A DNA stretch of 64,000 nucleotides from Sipunculus nudus. Taxonomy: Eukaryota > Annelida > Sipuncula > Golfingiida > Sipunculidae. Both the position numbers and the translations under genes were made by a program. Positions 28,701 to 38,098 of the stretch are shown piece after piece. Position 1 is the stretch's first letter. Each line of letters opens with the position of its first letter. The notes beneath the pieces were generated by a model, which saw only the letters and a program-made list of their open reading frames with translations, was not told the DNA's origin and did no database searches. The stretch is from positions 22,312,676 through 22,376,675 of the forward strand of contig CM049311.1 of NCBI GenBank assembly GCA_026874595.1. Reading direction: 5' to 3'.

Positions 28701-30174
28701 ACACACGCGCTCATAGAGCGAAAACAGCCCAGACAATTCCAGATTAGCACAAACGCTGTGCCAGGTCAACCAGCACGCGGATTACACCGAGCGCTGTGTC
28801 TCTACACGCCATAGCAACGCCCAGGGCTTGCCTAACATGAAACAGAATGTCAATTGACACATTCATAAAACAAACACCTGTATCACAAGATTAAACATAA
28901 AACATAAAGATTTTTTTGTGTTAAGGATTTTACGACATAAGTAATACTTTGTAAGCATGCGCATGGGAAATGTGTACAGGTGTTTCCTATAAATGTAACA
29001 AATTTTGATGTTGAAGTTTCACATTTTAGACAAGTAGTCCCAGCCATCCCCAAGAAAGTAGACAACCACTGATTTAAGCACAACAGGAGCGAGGGGTAAA
29101 ATGCTCGGCTCTCTCCACTGACGACCCGGGTTCGATCCCCGGCGTGGCAATGAGAATGGGTTGTAGTTGCCCTCCAGACACTACCGAATATTTCACCTGA
29201 GCCATGGAGTGCGTCATAATTAGTTGTAATAACTATTCATACAATACATACATAACAAATAAAGTTTAAATTTTATTTTTACACAATATTTTGTTTTACA
29301 GGGAGCCAGTGATGAACAGAAGCAGGAGGTTTTGACCTGGATCGCTGATGTGTTACAGGATCCGGAAGTAGCTAAAGGACCATTTGAAGCGGTGCTGAAG
29401 AATGGAGTGGTTATCTGCAAGTATGTGTCACGGAAATATAGCTGCGACCTCTTCCAAATCTACATTAGAAAGGAATGTCAGTAATATCAGTGCAAAATCA
29501 GTAATAAACAGTGATGCTGTGTGACCTTGAAACTGCGGCAAGGTCACCCATGTTCGAACTTGAGCCAGCCCTTCATGAGATGCATGAATGCCCTATCAAT
29601 GGTAACTGTTGCTCAAGCTTTTTTTCAGTTGATTTTGCTAAAATCATTATAGCAAAATCTCATCTGTGACCTTGAGAAATGCGTCAAGGTTATAAATAAT
29701 CGACCTCAACTTAGAGCTTCATGATATGTTTCAATGGTGCAAGTATAGTGAATGTATATCTCGTTATTGCGCTAACCCCATTTCTCGGACGGACGGACAG
29801 ACGGAAGGACGTACTCCCCCATTTCTATGTCCCACACCAACGGTATCGGGGACAATTTAAGTAATTATCACAAGACTTATATTTGATAGGTGTATAATAT
29901 AAGAATACTAAATATTTTCTATTTTTACGGCAATTTGTATATCCATACAAAATTTTCCATCATCTGTAAATTTTGTATACAAGACGTAGACTGCATGAAG
30001 CAGGGTACATAAATTGACTGATTCTAATTGTTCTTTTAATGTACGTTGAAGAGAATATTGCTACATGACACTGTTGAACAAATGGGTTATGTATACATAG
30101 TTGGATTATAGTTTACAAGGCAGGATATTAAGAGGTTTCTTGCGTTTGGCTCTTTTGTCATTGAAGTTGCTTCG

Positions 30175-30210
<36 letters not shown>

Positions 30211-30835
30211 TGCGGCATTTCCGAATCAGAGTCAAGTAGCCTTTTCATATTTACAGCCTGATGAATAAGCTGTCCCCAAAATCTGTGAAGAGAATCCAGA
30301 AAAAAGGCACCAAGTTCACATTCATGGAAAACATAGAGGCCTTCCAGAAAGCTGCCCAGGCGTACGGTCTGCCTACCGAGGACAGCTTCATGCCAACAGA
30401 TTTGATCGAGGCCAGGAACATCCCCGCAGTCGTCAAGAGTCTATTTGCTTTGGCCAGAACAGTAAGTACTACATCTCTAATTTTATTTAGCTCACTTGTG
30501 AGCTATAACCATGCTGCGGCGTCCGTTGGTCGTCTGTCGTCCGTCTTTGAACAGTTTTCCTTATAGCAATGGTTACCCAAAACTTCTTGATGTGTGTGCA
30601 AGTTTGATCACGTGTGCCATGTTTGAAGATTTTATATACATTTATGTTTGCCCCTTTTATTTTAGTTATCGGCGCCCATACGTGCGAGCAATTCTATGAC
30701 TACAATACCGTTGGTGCATTTTTGATATAACATAGAATATCATTAAACTTATTTTAGGAATATCGTTGAATTTTATCCATGAATGAACACTTTGACAGAA
30801 ACTGGCTGAATATTTCCTTCTGTCTCTTTCATTTG

Positions 30836-30897
<62 letters not shown>

Positions 30898-31298
30898 TCA
30901 TGGTATTGAATTAAAGCCGCCCTGTTCTTGATATGCACCGCTCGATTGAAAAGAAAAGCTTTCCAAAGTCGCATATATCTTGATTTCAGATTATCAATAT
31001 ATTTATTTTTTTCGACATCTTGTCAATTATCGGGCATGTAACGACATCAGTAGGACTAAAGCAACTACGTTTTTCTTGCCCTTACAACATTCATGCTGTG
31101 GTTTTATTACAGGCTAAGAACAAGGGATACGAGGGTCCAACTCTGGGTCCCAAGATGGCCGTCGCTGACAAGAAAGAGTGGACAGAAGAACAGATGAGGG
31201 AGGGCCGTCAAGGTCACCTTGGTCTGCAAATGGGTTCTAACCAGGGAGCGAGTCAGGCCGGTATCAGCATGGGCAAACAGAGGATGATTCTGGACTAA
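3420..31298 (+). CDS. Transgelin/myophilin-like CH-domain protein, 4 coding exons (whole gene)
   Basis: Coding exons are 3420-3431, 29302-29420, 30257-30461 and 31113-31298. All introns are GT-AG and the phases agree, giving 173 aa and a TAA stop. Residues about 8-110 form a type-3 calponin-homology domain ([55 protein letters not shown]). Residues about 146-171 are one calponin-like repeat ([15 protein letters not shown], then GKQRMI). One CH domain plus one repeat is the transgelin/Mp20/myophilin layout; calponins usually have three repeats. From family knowledge the product binds F-actin and is typical of muscle and contractile cells. At 173 aa it is shorter than the roughly 190-200 aa usual for the family, because it lacks most of the N-terminal segment before the CH domain. 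The ATG has A at -3 and G at +4. Exons 2-4 are very secure; the four-codon exon 1 is inferred from its context, donor and phase. Confidence 0.9.
4430..4512 (+). repeat. Compound (TA)n(GA)n microsatellite
   Basis: About 37 bp of TA is followed directly by about 46 bp of GA. Confidence 0.9.
6889..7003 (+). repeat. Long interrupted (TA)n microsatellite
   Basis: About 115 bp of TA repeat has short ACGTATATACATAAAT-type interruptions. Open frames across it are artefacts. Confidence 0.9.
7640..7700 (+). promoter_or_regulatory. Candidate internal promoter (E-box plus TATA)
   Basis: TATCACGTGATCGGATAAAAGAGCG places a CACGTG E-box about 8 bp before a GATAAAAG TATA-like box, entering a GC-rich stretch (7665-7720). 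It lies in intron 1 of the transgelin-like gene, on the same strand. No spliceable first exon was proven. Confidence 0.25.
9149..9381. mobile_element. Degenerate hAT-like MITE fragment
   Basis: It starts CAGGGCCTGATCTAGGA and ends CTGGATCCTCCCCTG, a decayed form of the CAGGGGCGGATCC terminal repeat typical of hAT-type MITEs. No clean 8-bp target duplication is visible. Confidence 0.4.
10113..10434 (+). mobile_element. MITE copy 1 with TTA target duplication
   Basis: The element begins GGTAAAAAAA, reaches GGTATGGTTTTTAGGCACCG, and ends GTGCCTGAGAAT...TTTTTGCC. It is flanked by TTA at 10110-10112 and 10435-10437. It matches the copy at 13193 along its length, apart from an expanded poly-C tract. 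TTA duplications and GGC termini suggest the PIF/Harbinger group (inference). Confidence 0.65.
11741..11869 (+). repeat. Short array of ACAATATTGG (inverted CCAAT) units
   Basis: Units ACAATATGGG, ACAATATTGG, ACAATATTGG, ACGATATTGG and ACAATAAGGG start at 11783, 11802, 11823, 11841 and 11860, spaced 18-21 bp. ATTGGCCAATG lies just upstream, at 11747-11757. It could be a degenerate minisatellite or a cluster of CCAAT-box sites. Confidence 0.55.
13193..13547 (+). mobile_element. MITE copy 2, best preserved, with TTA target duplication
   Basis: Left end GGCTAAAAAAA...AAGGTGTGGTTCTCAGGCAC and right end GTGCCTGAGAACCATACCTT...TTTTTGCC are near-perfect inverted repeats. TTA flanks both sides (13190-13192, 13548-13550). 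It has no coding capacity. The AG-rich interior carries CTCGGACATTTCTTTCAAGA, also found in copy 3. Confidence 0.75.
15645..15850 (+). repeat. Copy of a widespread CCTCCAAGGAGGT-type dispersed repeat
   Basis: It starts ACCACCTCCAAGGAGGTTC and ends near GATCACCATCTGGATTCAGG. This resembles a repeat style frequent in invertebrate genomes. Pieces with a GGCGGAGG core also occur near 5085, 9077, 15272 and, inverted, near 22150. Confidence 0.4.
16100..16310 (+). repeat. Dispersed repeat, pair member A
   Basis: It shares TTAGTCATAGG, ACTTTATT or ACCTTATT followed by CCAAGGTCG, and ATTATCGCTCA, in order, with 49270-49494. No terminal repeats were seen. Confidence 0.4.
18034..18086 (+). repeat. (TAA)n microsatellite
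   Basis: About 50 bp of uninterrupted trinucleotide repeat, with one shifted unit near the end. Confidence 0.9.
21726..21769. repeat. Perfect 14-bp inverted repeat (hairpin)
   Basis: ATAATCGATCATCG at 21726-21739 is inverted at 21756-21769 around a 16-nt loop. Related ATCGAT/CGATTA words occur at about 20960-21000. It is probably part of a decayed dispersed element. Confidence 0.5.
22624..22795 (-). mobile_element. hAT-like MITE with CAGGGGCGGATCC end
   Basis: The right end GGATCCGCCCCTG is an intact hAT-MITE-like terminus; the left end CAGAGGGCCCTGATCCCCC is decayed. The interior (CCGGTGCGACC, CTCCTGGGTTTGACCCC) matches the copies at 47353 and, inverted, at 26845. Confidence 0.5.
24050..24300 (+). 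promoter_or_regulatory. GC-rich island with strong TATA box inside intron 1
   Basis: GGCCGGGGTATAAATATC near 24062-24079 is a textbook TATA context. It is followed by about 200 bp that is far richer in G+C and CpG than the surrounding intron. Open frames overlap on both strands (+ 24041-24475, - 24424-23963), but neither protein is recognised. It could be an internal promoter, a first exon or an inserted LTR-like piece. Confidence 0.35.
26845..27035 (+). mobile_element. hAT-like MITE copy, opposite orientation
   Basis: It begins CAGGAGCAGATCCAGGAG and shares CCAACCCAGGAGGA, TATGACAAAACC and GCGGCGGCTGAAAA with its relatives. It includes a poly-G tract and ends near GGGGGTCCGGATTTC without a clean terminal repeat. 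Confidence 0.45.
27690..27760 (-). repeat. Degenerate tRNA-like sequence
   Basis: On the - strand an A-box-like TTGGCCTAGTTGTTAAGC is followed by a 17-nt anticodon-arm-like stretch and a B-box-like segment (ATCGAACCCC). The T-arm does not pair, so it is not a functional tRNA gene. A SINE remnant is the likeliest reading. Confidence 0.3.
28113..28859 (-). mobile_element. Solo LTR of a retrotransposon (747 bp)
   Basis: Read on the - strand it starts TGTCAATTGACATT and ends GTGTTACA (TG...CA). A TATA-like TTTTAAATAG precedes a purine-rich leader (GAGCCGAGAGAGAAGGAGAG), and an AATAAA lies near the 3' end. The flanks are GAATG and GAATC on the same strand, a 4-of-5 target duplication. The first 330 bp match a second copy at 56617. 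No retroviral genes adjoin, so it is a solo LTR. The superfamily is not determined. Confidence 0.65.
29086..29185 (+). repeat. tRNA-derived SINE head
   Basis: An internal Pol III B box, GGTTCGATCCC at 29129-29139, sits in a perfectly paired T-arm (CCGGG / CCCGG). An A-box-like GAGGGGTAAAATGCTCGG is upstream. It lacks a full cloverleaf and continues into ATGAGAATGGGTTGTAG, as in mollusc tRNA-SINEs, so it is a SINE piece rather than a tRNA gene. Confidence 0.55.
29302..29420 (+). CDS. Transgelin-like gene, coding exon 2
   Basis: This 119-nt exon follows a TTTTGTTTTACAG acceptor and ends at a GTATGT donor in phase 2. It encodes the first CH-domain helices, including LTWIADVL and NGVVIC; the last two bases join exon 3 to give Asn in the ICNLMNKL motif. 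A tRNA-derived SINE head lies about 115 bp upstream in intron 1. Confidence 0.93.
29470..29860 (+). repeat. Dispersed repeat in transgelin intron 2
   Basis: It has GACCTTGA-rich blocks with CAAGGTCACCC and ends in a GGACGGACGGACAGACGGA tract, followed by CCCATTTCTATGTCCCAC. This is a style common in mollusc non-autonomous elements. It has no coding potential. Confidence 0.4.
30257..30461 (+). CDS. Transgelin-like gene, coding exon 3
   Basis: This 205-nt exon runs from a TTTACAG acceptor to a GTAAGT donor. It encodes the second half of the CH domain: the Asn-Leu-Met-Asn-Lys-Leu helix, a basic KRIQKKG segment, [16 protein letters not shown], and the family-typical [20 protein letters not shown]. 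It ends in phase 0. Confidence 0.95.
30489..30610 (+). repeat. Dispersed repeat start in transgelin intron 3
   Basis: AGCTCACTTGTGAGCT, a 16-bp imperfect palindrome, is followed by GGCGTCCGTTGGTCGTCTGT, the usual opening of a mollusc dispersed repeat. It begins 28 bp after the exon 3 donor. An open frame that runs on from the exon into it is read-through. Confidence 0.4.
31113..31298 (+). CDS. Transgelin-like gene, coding exon 4 (calponin-like repeat, stop)
   Basis: This 186-nt exon follows a TTTTATTACAG acceptor and encodes 61 residues plus TAA. It carries a short linker with GPTLGPKMA, an acidic, charged stretch ([14 protein letters not shown]), and the single calponin-like repeat [15 protein letters not shown] followed by GKQRMILD. 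Its position at the extreme C-terminus is as expected for transgelins. Confidence 0.95.
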   Translation, partial: AKNKGYEGPTLGPKMAVADKKEWTEEQMREGRQGHLGLQMGSNQGASQAGISMGKQRMILD

Positions 31299-32105
31299 AC
31301 ATCACTTCCGTCCGTGTCACGTGACGACGAAGCAAGCACAGAGCGACGACTGCCTAAATATGACTACTATTGATGCTATAACAGCTGCTCTAGGCCGAGC
31401 TATATAACACACACTGCTTAGGCCTAATCATAACTAGATTTGGTACTTAAAAAATGCGGAATAGTTCGTGCCATAAAATTCATGGGGACGCTTGATATTG
31501 TATGTATATATAATGATTATCATCATTCACCATTATGGGGCGCAGGTAACACAATAGTCATCAATACATCTAAAGACTAAAAGATGCTGGTTTTTTTACA
31601 GAACAGTAAACCGGGAATCGGGAGAAAGCCTCCATTTTGTACCCAAGGCCTTGGAAACGTAAGTTGTACAAGGTGAATGCTTTCCCTGGCTGGTATTAAG
31701 GGTGTATTAAATAGAGACCGGTCAATATGTTAAGTATACCATCTATTAACCGGAGATAATCGTAATGGAGACCTATAACTGGAAGCTGATCCGGTGACGC
31801 AATGATCCACCGTTTCGCTACCGGGGTACTATGTTTTCTGCAAGTAGCCCGGTAGGCAAAGGGGTAGATGTGTGGCGGAATCACCTCCGGTTGAAGTTGG
31901 TTTGTCTAGATAAGACCAATACACTTGACGCTTATGATACGGGAAATTACATGCACAATGGCGGCATCTTTCACTTGGTCCAGTGACGAAGGTCGTTCCT
32001 TTTTATTGGATCATTATTGCCATAAAGAATGTTTTTAAGCAAATCCCAGCTTTCCCTAGTTAAATGACGGTTGAAGGTTTTAACAAATAAATTTTGAATG
32101 TATAA
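31299..32105 (+). other. Probable 3'UTR of the transgelin-like gene with poly(A) signal
   Basis: No open frame continues after the TAA at 31296-31298. The first well-placed AATAAA is at 32086-32091, followed by a T/G-rich stretch. This gives a 3'UTR of about 0.8 kb. Cleavage near 32105 is inferred. Confidence 0.5.
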
Positions 32106-32140
32106 TACATTATGAACTGTTTTGTCATTTATTATCTTAC

Positions 32141-32178
<38 letters not shown>

Positions 32179-32274
32179 GAGATTTGTTTATTTTGAAAGA
32201 TCTCCAGTGTGAGAGTGCGGCTGTATGTTTTAAAAGGTATAATCCTAATATAACTTTAGGAATTGGGGGTGGTA

Positions 32275-32400
32275 TCAAAAGGGTTATTCCGCCCTAAACA
32301 TTTCCGATACCCGTCCTCTTGTCACCAAATTCTCTCCGCATATAGATTCCCGTCTAGACGCTCTACTCAGCGTACCTTCGTGTGGTATCCCCTCTCCCTT
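32275..32400 (+). repeat. Dispersed repeat also present at 63566-63690
   Basis: Shared words, in order: CCCTAAAC or CTTTAAAC, CCGATA, CCTCTTG, CACCAA, TCTCTCCGCA, CGTCTAGACGC or CGCCTAGACGC, and ATCCCCTCTCCC or ACCTCCCCCTTTC. The function is unknown. Confidence 0.4.
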
Positions 32401-33384
32401 ATAAGGGATATATTGAACCCAGACAGGTTTATTTGCGGATACACTAAAACCCTGATGTAACAGGTCGCATATTGAAACTATGGGTACATTGGGCTAGTAT
32501 TTATAATATTACTTTGATTCCATGAAGCAAAGAATATATTTTGGGAAAGTCATATTTCCACACCAACACTTCCCAGAATCGGATTGAATAAACAATCAAA
32601 TGGACCATACGGATAACAGTAAACTATACTGTGTAATAGACAATAATAATTTTGACAGTTCTGTTTTTAATACAAGGATATTTTAATTATCTATTAGGCC
32701 CATGTCAAAGCCTCTCTCGCGAACCACTTAACTGTTCCATGAAATGTGGACTTATATAACTGTACTTTGAGTCAAATATATATTTTTTAAATCTTGTTTT
32801 TAAATCACTTGTTTTTAATATCAAAATTAACTTTTCAATTTATCAGACAGGTAAACCATAGCTTTATTTTAGAATATGGAACAACTAAAGCATTACAGAA
32901 ACTTTTGTTGTATTTTACTTCCACTTGTCTTTTATTTAATATATTCTTTAAGGGGGTTCTTTTAGGTTTTCGACTGCGGGCAGGATTAAAGTCTTATATT
33001 TGTCCCATGGAAACGGCCCCGTTTGCATTAGTATATACACCTATAACCGCTTGAAGAAAAAAATAAATAAACATCTCATTACCTCATTCAACAGCTTTAT
33101 TAACAATGAATATTAAAAATCTAACTTTAACAGTATATTAAAAAGTAATTAGCTATTATAAAAATTATATTCCGTTCTGTAAAAGAATGTACACTAGACC
33201 TACATCATCGGTGATTTGGGGCTTTGATTGCATAGAATAATATAATAAATATGATAAATCAATTCAGCTTGTCAATTTTATATCTCTGATAGGTAGGAGG
33301 AACATGATTATGAAAATGCTGTTTGGTAAAAGGGAAATTATTCGTAAAATATATATATATAGCAAGGAAGTGTATATATATATA

Positions 33385-33426
<42 letters not shown>

Positions 33427-33813
33427 AGAAAACATACATAAAAAATGGCGATGGAGAACTAATATATGCCAGGACCGTCTTTAAATAAATTCACCATTCA
33501 TCTCATGTTCACAACATCTTGTTGTCACGTGATTTGTATGATATGACATGCCAGTGTTTGAGAAGATCATAAAAATTTAAACAAGAGTTAAGAACCACAT
33601 GTTCTGAAATAAGAAGTGGGTCCAAACTTAAACGATGAAACGTTTACCAAACATAAGACACTTGTTAAAGAAAGACTATAGCTACCTTTTGAAAAAAAAA
33701 ATATTTATTAGTGTCATTTCAACTGAAATTTTACTTTCATGAAATAATCATAAAATACGTACAATCAAGCAAAATAATTGCGATCACATGTATTATTTTG
33801 TCGTCACCGCCAT

Positions 33814-33874
<61 letters not shown>

Positions 33875-33877
<3 letters not shown>

Positions 33878-34350
33878 CAGAGACGAGATTGAAATCCAGG
33901 CGGATTTTAAATTCGCCTAGACGAGATTGCGATTGTGATCTCGCCTAGGCGAGATTGCAATTGTGATCTTGACTAGACAGATTTTAAACTCGCCTAGACG
34001 ATATCACAATCGCAATCTCGCCTAGGCGAGATTAAAATCCATCATGGAGCAGGCCAGGATTTTAATCTCGCCTAGGCGAGTTTAAAATCTGTCTGGTGTC
34101 ATCCAGGCGAGTTTAAAATCTGCCTGATATCACTTGGGCGAGTTTAAAATCTGCCTAGGCGAGATTAAAATAGTGATCTGATCTAATTTCCCAATAAATT
34201 ATGCATTGTAATTGACTTAGGAAAGATGTTTTCAGTCAGATTTTCAATATTTTAACACTGAATGGTTATGTATAGTTCACAAGTAATATATTTATTAATA
34301 TTTACAGAATATTATATTATTAATTTAATAATTAACATTAATTTTGGAAA
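33875..34350 (+). repeat. Left inverted arm of the foldback element
   Basis: The outer 300 bp is built of GATTTTAATCTC, CTCGCCTAGGCGAG and GAGATTAAAATC modules. Exact copies of the 14-bp palindrome CTCGCCTAGGCGAG lie at 33940-33953, 34017-34030 and 34067-34080. Towards the inside, a segment of about 120 bp (from ATGGTTATGTATAGTTCAC) is duplicated at 34263 and 34386. Confidence 0.75.
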
Positions 34351-34849
34351 TGGAATATTTTATATTATATATTTTTTTATTAATATGGTTATGTATAGTT
34401 CACAAGTAAAATATATTTAATAATATTTACAGAATATTATAATATTTATGTAATAATTAACATTAATTTTTTTTATTTTATATTTTTATTTATAAACTAG
34501 GTAATAAGAAACTTACATTGGTATTGTATATGGCATATTCAAATGATATATGATGTGGGCTGCTGCTGATTATTTACATAATAATTTTGTTGTCAATATT
34601 AATTTGAAGGGAAACTGGTATTAGTAATATTAGTAATGTAGTATTTTAAAAAGACAAAAGGAACATAGCTCATTTATTTTTTATCAATATAATTCAATGA
34701 ATGTTCACATGCATAAATGATCTATTACTCTATGAATCTAGAAATCATATTTTTTCTGGTATGATATAATACTGTCCAAAAAAAAGGTAGTTATCTTGTA
34801 ACACAGTCTACATAAATATTGAAGCTTCACAAAATGCCTCACAAAACAT

Positions 34850-36905
34850 TAAAACAAGTGACCCATGGGTCATGATGCTCAGCTGACTGGGAAGAGATTC
34901 GCAAAAGGAAATTTTATCATCTGAATGGTAGTATATACCCATTCAACTGAAGCATCAAACAGATTAACCAACAGGCCAAAATTGTGTCTGTATTTATATA
35001 TCTCAAAAATAGAGAAAAAATGCGTAAAAAATACAAGTGGCTCCACCAGTCTGCAGAAACTAATAAAAAGACTTAATGGTCAATATGCATGCAAAGAATC
35101 ATGGTGATCTCTGCATTAGTTTTTACAACTTGTGCCATGTAAACAGATGACAGCATCCTTAAAGGTCTCAAAAATAGAGAAAAAAATTCGAAAAATTGAA
35201 TAAAATATAGGTGGAACCACCAGTCTGCAGAAACTGATGAAACACTCCATAAACAATATCCATCCAAAGAATCATGCTGATCTCTGCATTAGTTGTTCAG
35301 ACACTTCAGCTTTTTTATCAAATTGTTCATTATTCTGAGGGAAATTTGGAGTCCTATAGCTTGAAGGATATGGGAAACAGAGACCTAATTTCAGGTTTCC
35401 AGAGACACTTTTCATGGGCCTTGCAAGACAAGAATGCAGATTCTAGGTCCAGTTGTTATGATTTGTACCCTGTTGACAGATAACCACATCTTTAAAGGTC
35501 TCAAAAATAGACAAAAAAATTTGTAAAAATTTGAAAAAATAAAGGTGGTGCACCCAGTCTGCAGAAACTGATGAGACACCTCATGATCAATATGTATGCC
35601 AAAAATCATGACCATCAGTGTTGTAGCTATTGAGATACTGCAGTTTTTGTATCAAATTTTTCATTATTCTTAGGGATACTTCGGAGTCCTATAGCTTAAA
35701 GGATATGGGTAACAGAGACCTAATTTCATTTTCAATGGAGACTTTTCATGGATCTCCCTGTGTGTCAAGAATGAAGATTCTAGGTCCAGTCTATACAATT
35801 TGTGCCCTGTTAACAGATGTTCATATCTTTTAAGGTCGCAAAAGTAGAGAAAAAAATCGTAAAAAAACCCGAACAAATATACGTGGTGCCATCAGTCTGC
35901 AGAAACTAATGAAACATTCCATGATCAATATCCATGCAAACAATTAAGGTGATCTCTGCATTAGTTGTTCAGATACTTCAGCTTTTGTATCAAATTTTCC
36001 ATTACTCTGAGCTGTACTTTGGAGTGCTATTGCTTAAAGGATATGGGTAACAGAGACCTAATTTCAGGTTTCCATGGAGACTTTTCATGGGTCTCCCCGT
36101 GTGTCAAGAATGAAGATTCTAGGTTCAGTCGTTAAGATTTGTACCCTGTTGACAGATAACTGCATCCTTAAAGGTCTCATGAATAGAGAAAAAAATTTTA
36201 AAAATTTGAAAAAATACAGGTTGCACCACCAGACTGCAGGAACTGATGGAACACCTCTTGATCAATATGTATGCCAAAAATCATGACCATCAGTGTTGTA
36301 GTTTTTTTCTATGAAATTTTTGAAAATTCTGGGGGGTACTTTGGGGCCCCATAGCTCAAAGGATTTGGGTAACGGAGACCTAATTTCTGGTTTCCATGGA
36401 GACTTTTCATAGGTCTCCCCGTGTGTCAAGAATGAAGATTGTAGGTCCAGTCTTTACGATTTGTGCCCTGTTAACAGATGTTCACATTTTTAAAGGTCTC
36501 AAAAATAGAGAAAAAAAATCGTAAAAAATCAAAAAATATAGGTGGCGCCACCAGTCTGCAGAAACTGATGAAACATCTAATGATCAATATGTATGCAAAA
36601 AATTATGACCATTAGTGATGTAATTAATGAGATATTGAAGTTTTTGTATGAAATTTTTTACTATTCTGGGGGGTACTTTGGGCCCCAATAGCTCGAAGGA
36701 TATGGGCAACAGAGACCTAATTTCTGGTTTCCAAAGAGATTTTTAATCGACCTCACAGAATGTCAAGTTACAAGATTGTAAGTTTGGCAGTTACGATTTG
36801 TGCCAGGTTAACGGACAGTCGGACAGAAGGACAGACAGACAGACGGACGACGGACAAAGAGTGATCGCTATAGCTCAGCATGACTGAAAGTCAGCTGAGC
36901 TTAAA
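34850..36905 (+). repeat. Tandem array inside the foldback element (period about 335 bp)
   Basis: Landmark CTGCAG sites in a CCAGTCTGCAGAAACTGATG motif fall at 35051, 35225, 35559, 35898, 36234 and 36556: one partial unit and then units of 334, 339, 336 and 322 bp. Shared words include GGTTTCCATGGAGACTTTTC and GTGTGTCAAGAATGAAGATT. The array is bounded by TCAGCTGA-type sequence on both sides and ends in a GGACAGACAGACAGACGGAC tail, a style common in mollusc dispersed repeats. Confidence 0.75.
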
Positions 36906-37589
36906 AAAAGATCAGAAGAATATTATATACATTATAAGAAAAGACTAAATAAGACAAAGAAATATTCACATGCATACATCTGTGTATCAACTTTTACCTT
37001 TTCTCATATGATGTTTAATTACCAAAAAAAAAGGATGGTGTATCAAAGTCCATCATAAATACTGATACCCTGCATATTTTGTACCATAAGTGTACATGTT
37101 TTGACTGTTGAGTGTTGAATACCTGGGTGAAAAGAAACATTTGAACTAGATCAACCAACTAATTTGTTCTGTTTGTCCTGTAAGAATTATCAAATAGGAT
37201 GATTGTTTATGTTAATGTGTAATATACTCATTAAATAGTGAAGTAATAGCTATCTAGACTAATCCATCTATCTATCTATGATTGATTCAATATGCAAGTG
37301 GATGACTTTTTCCCCCAGATTTGCTCTTCATAATATCTCATAAGTGTGCTTCAATATACCTCTTGTTACTCTCTAATTGCCATATATTTAAATACAATTA
37401 CAAATTATTTTTTTGTAAAAATTATTAGTGATATTTACAATCACAAGGTTGTTAAGAAAACTGGAGAAAAAAATAAAGATTAATTAATGTTTAGCAAATA
37501 ATTGGTATGATAAGGATGCTGTAGACCACATGAAACACATCAAAGGTGCAAATAATAATCAAATATCTATTTCATAATTCTGTTTCCAA

Positions 37590-38098
37590 AATTAATGTCA
37601 ATTATCACATGAATAATTATTACATTACTGTAAAAAAGTTAATTATTACATTAATACTATAATATTCTGTAAATATTAATAAATATATTACCTTTTAACT
37701 ATATATAACCATTCAGTGTTAAAATATTGAAAATCTGACTGAAAACATCTTTCATATGTCAATTACAATGCTTAATATATTAGGAAATTAGATCAGATCA
37801 CTATTTTAATCTCGCCTAGGCAGATTTTAAACTCGCCTAAGTAATATCAGGCAGATTTTAAACTCGCCTGGATGACACCAGACAGATTTTAAACTCGCCT
37901 AGGCGAGATTAAAATCCTGGCCTGCTCCATGATGAATTTTAATCTCGCCTAGGCGAGATTGCGATTGTGATCTCGTCCAGGCAAGTTTAAAATCCGTCTA
38001 GCCGAGATCACAATTGCAATCGCGCCTAGGCGAGATCACAATCGCAATCTCGTCTAGGCGAATTTAAAATCCGCCTGGATTTTAATCTCGTCTCTGAC

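Larger units (their letters stand above)
3432..29301 (+). other. Transgelin-like gene intron 1 (25.9 kb)
   Basis: It starts GTAGGT and ends TTTTACAG. No other gene was recognised inside it on either strand. It contains microsatellites at about 4430-4512 (TA then GA), 6889-7003 (TA), 18034-18086 (TAA) and 25734-25780 (TA), two TTA-flanked MITEs, hAT-like MITEs, a solo LTR, tRNA-like SINE pieces and candidate internal promoters, listed separately. Because it begins after only four codons, most of the gene's regulatory DNA and any alternative first exons would lie here. Confidence 0.7.

Noticed and set aside
29086-29160. Possible tRNA gene
   Set aside because: Only the T-arm pairs well and no complete cloverleaf or anticodon arm can be drawn; it reads as a SINE head.
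34860-36900. Regular repeats considered as a CRISPR-like array
   Set aside because: Units are about 335 bp and similar throughout, with no short repeat plus unique spacer pattern, and the DNA is eukaryotic.
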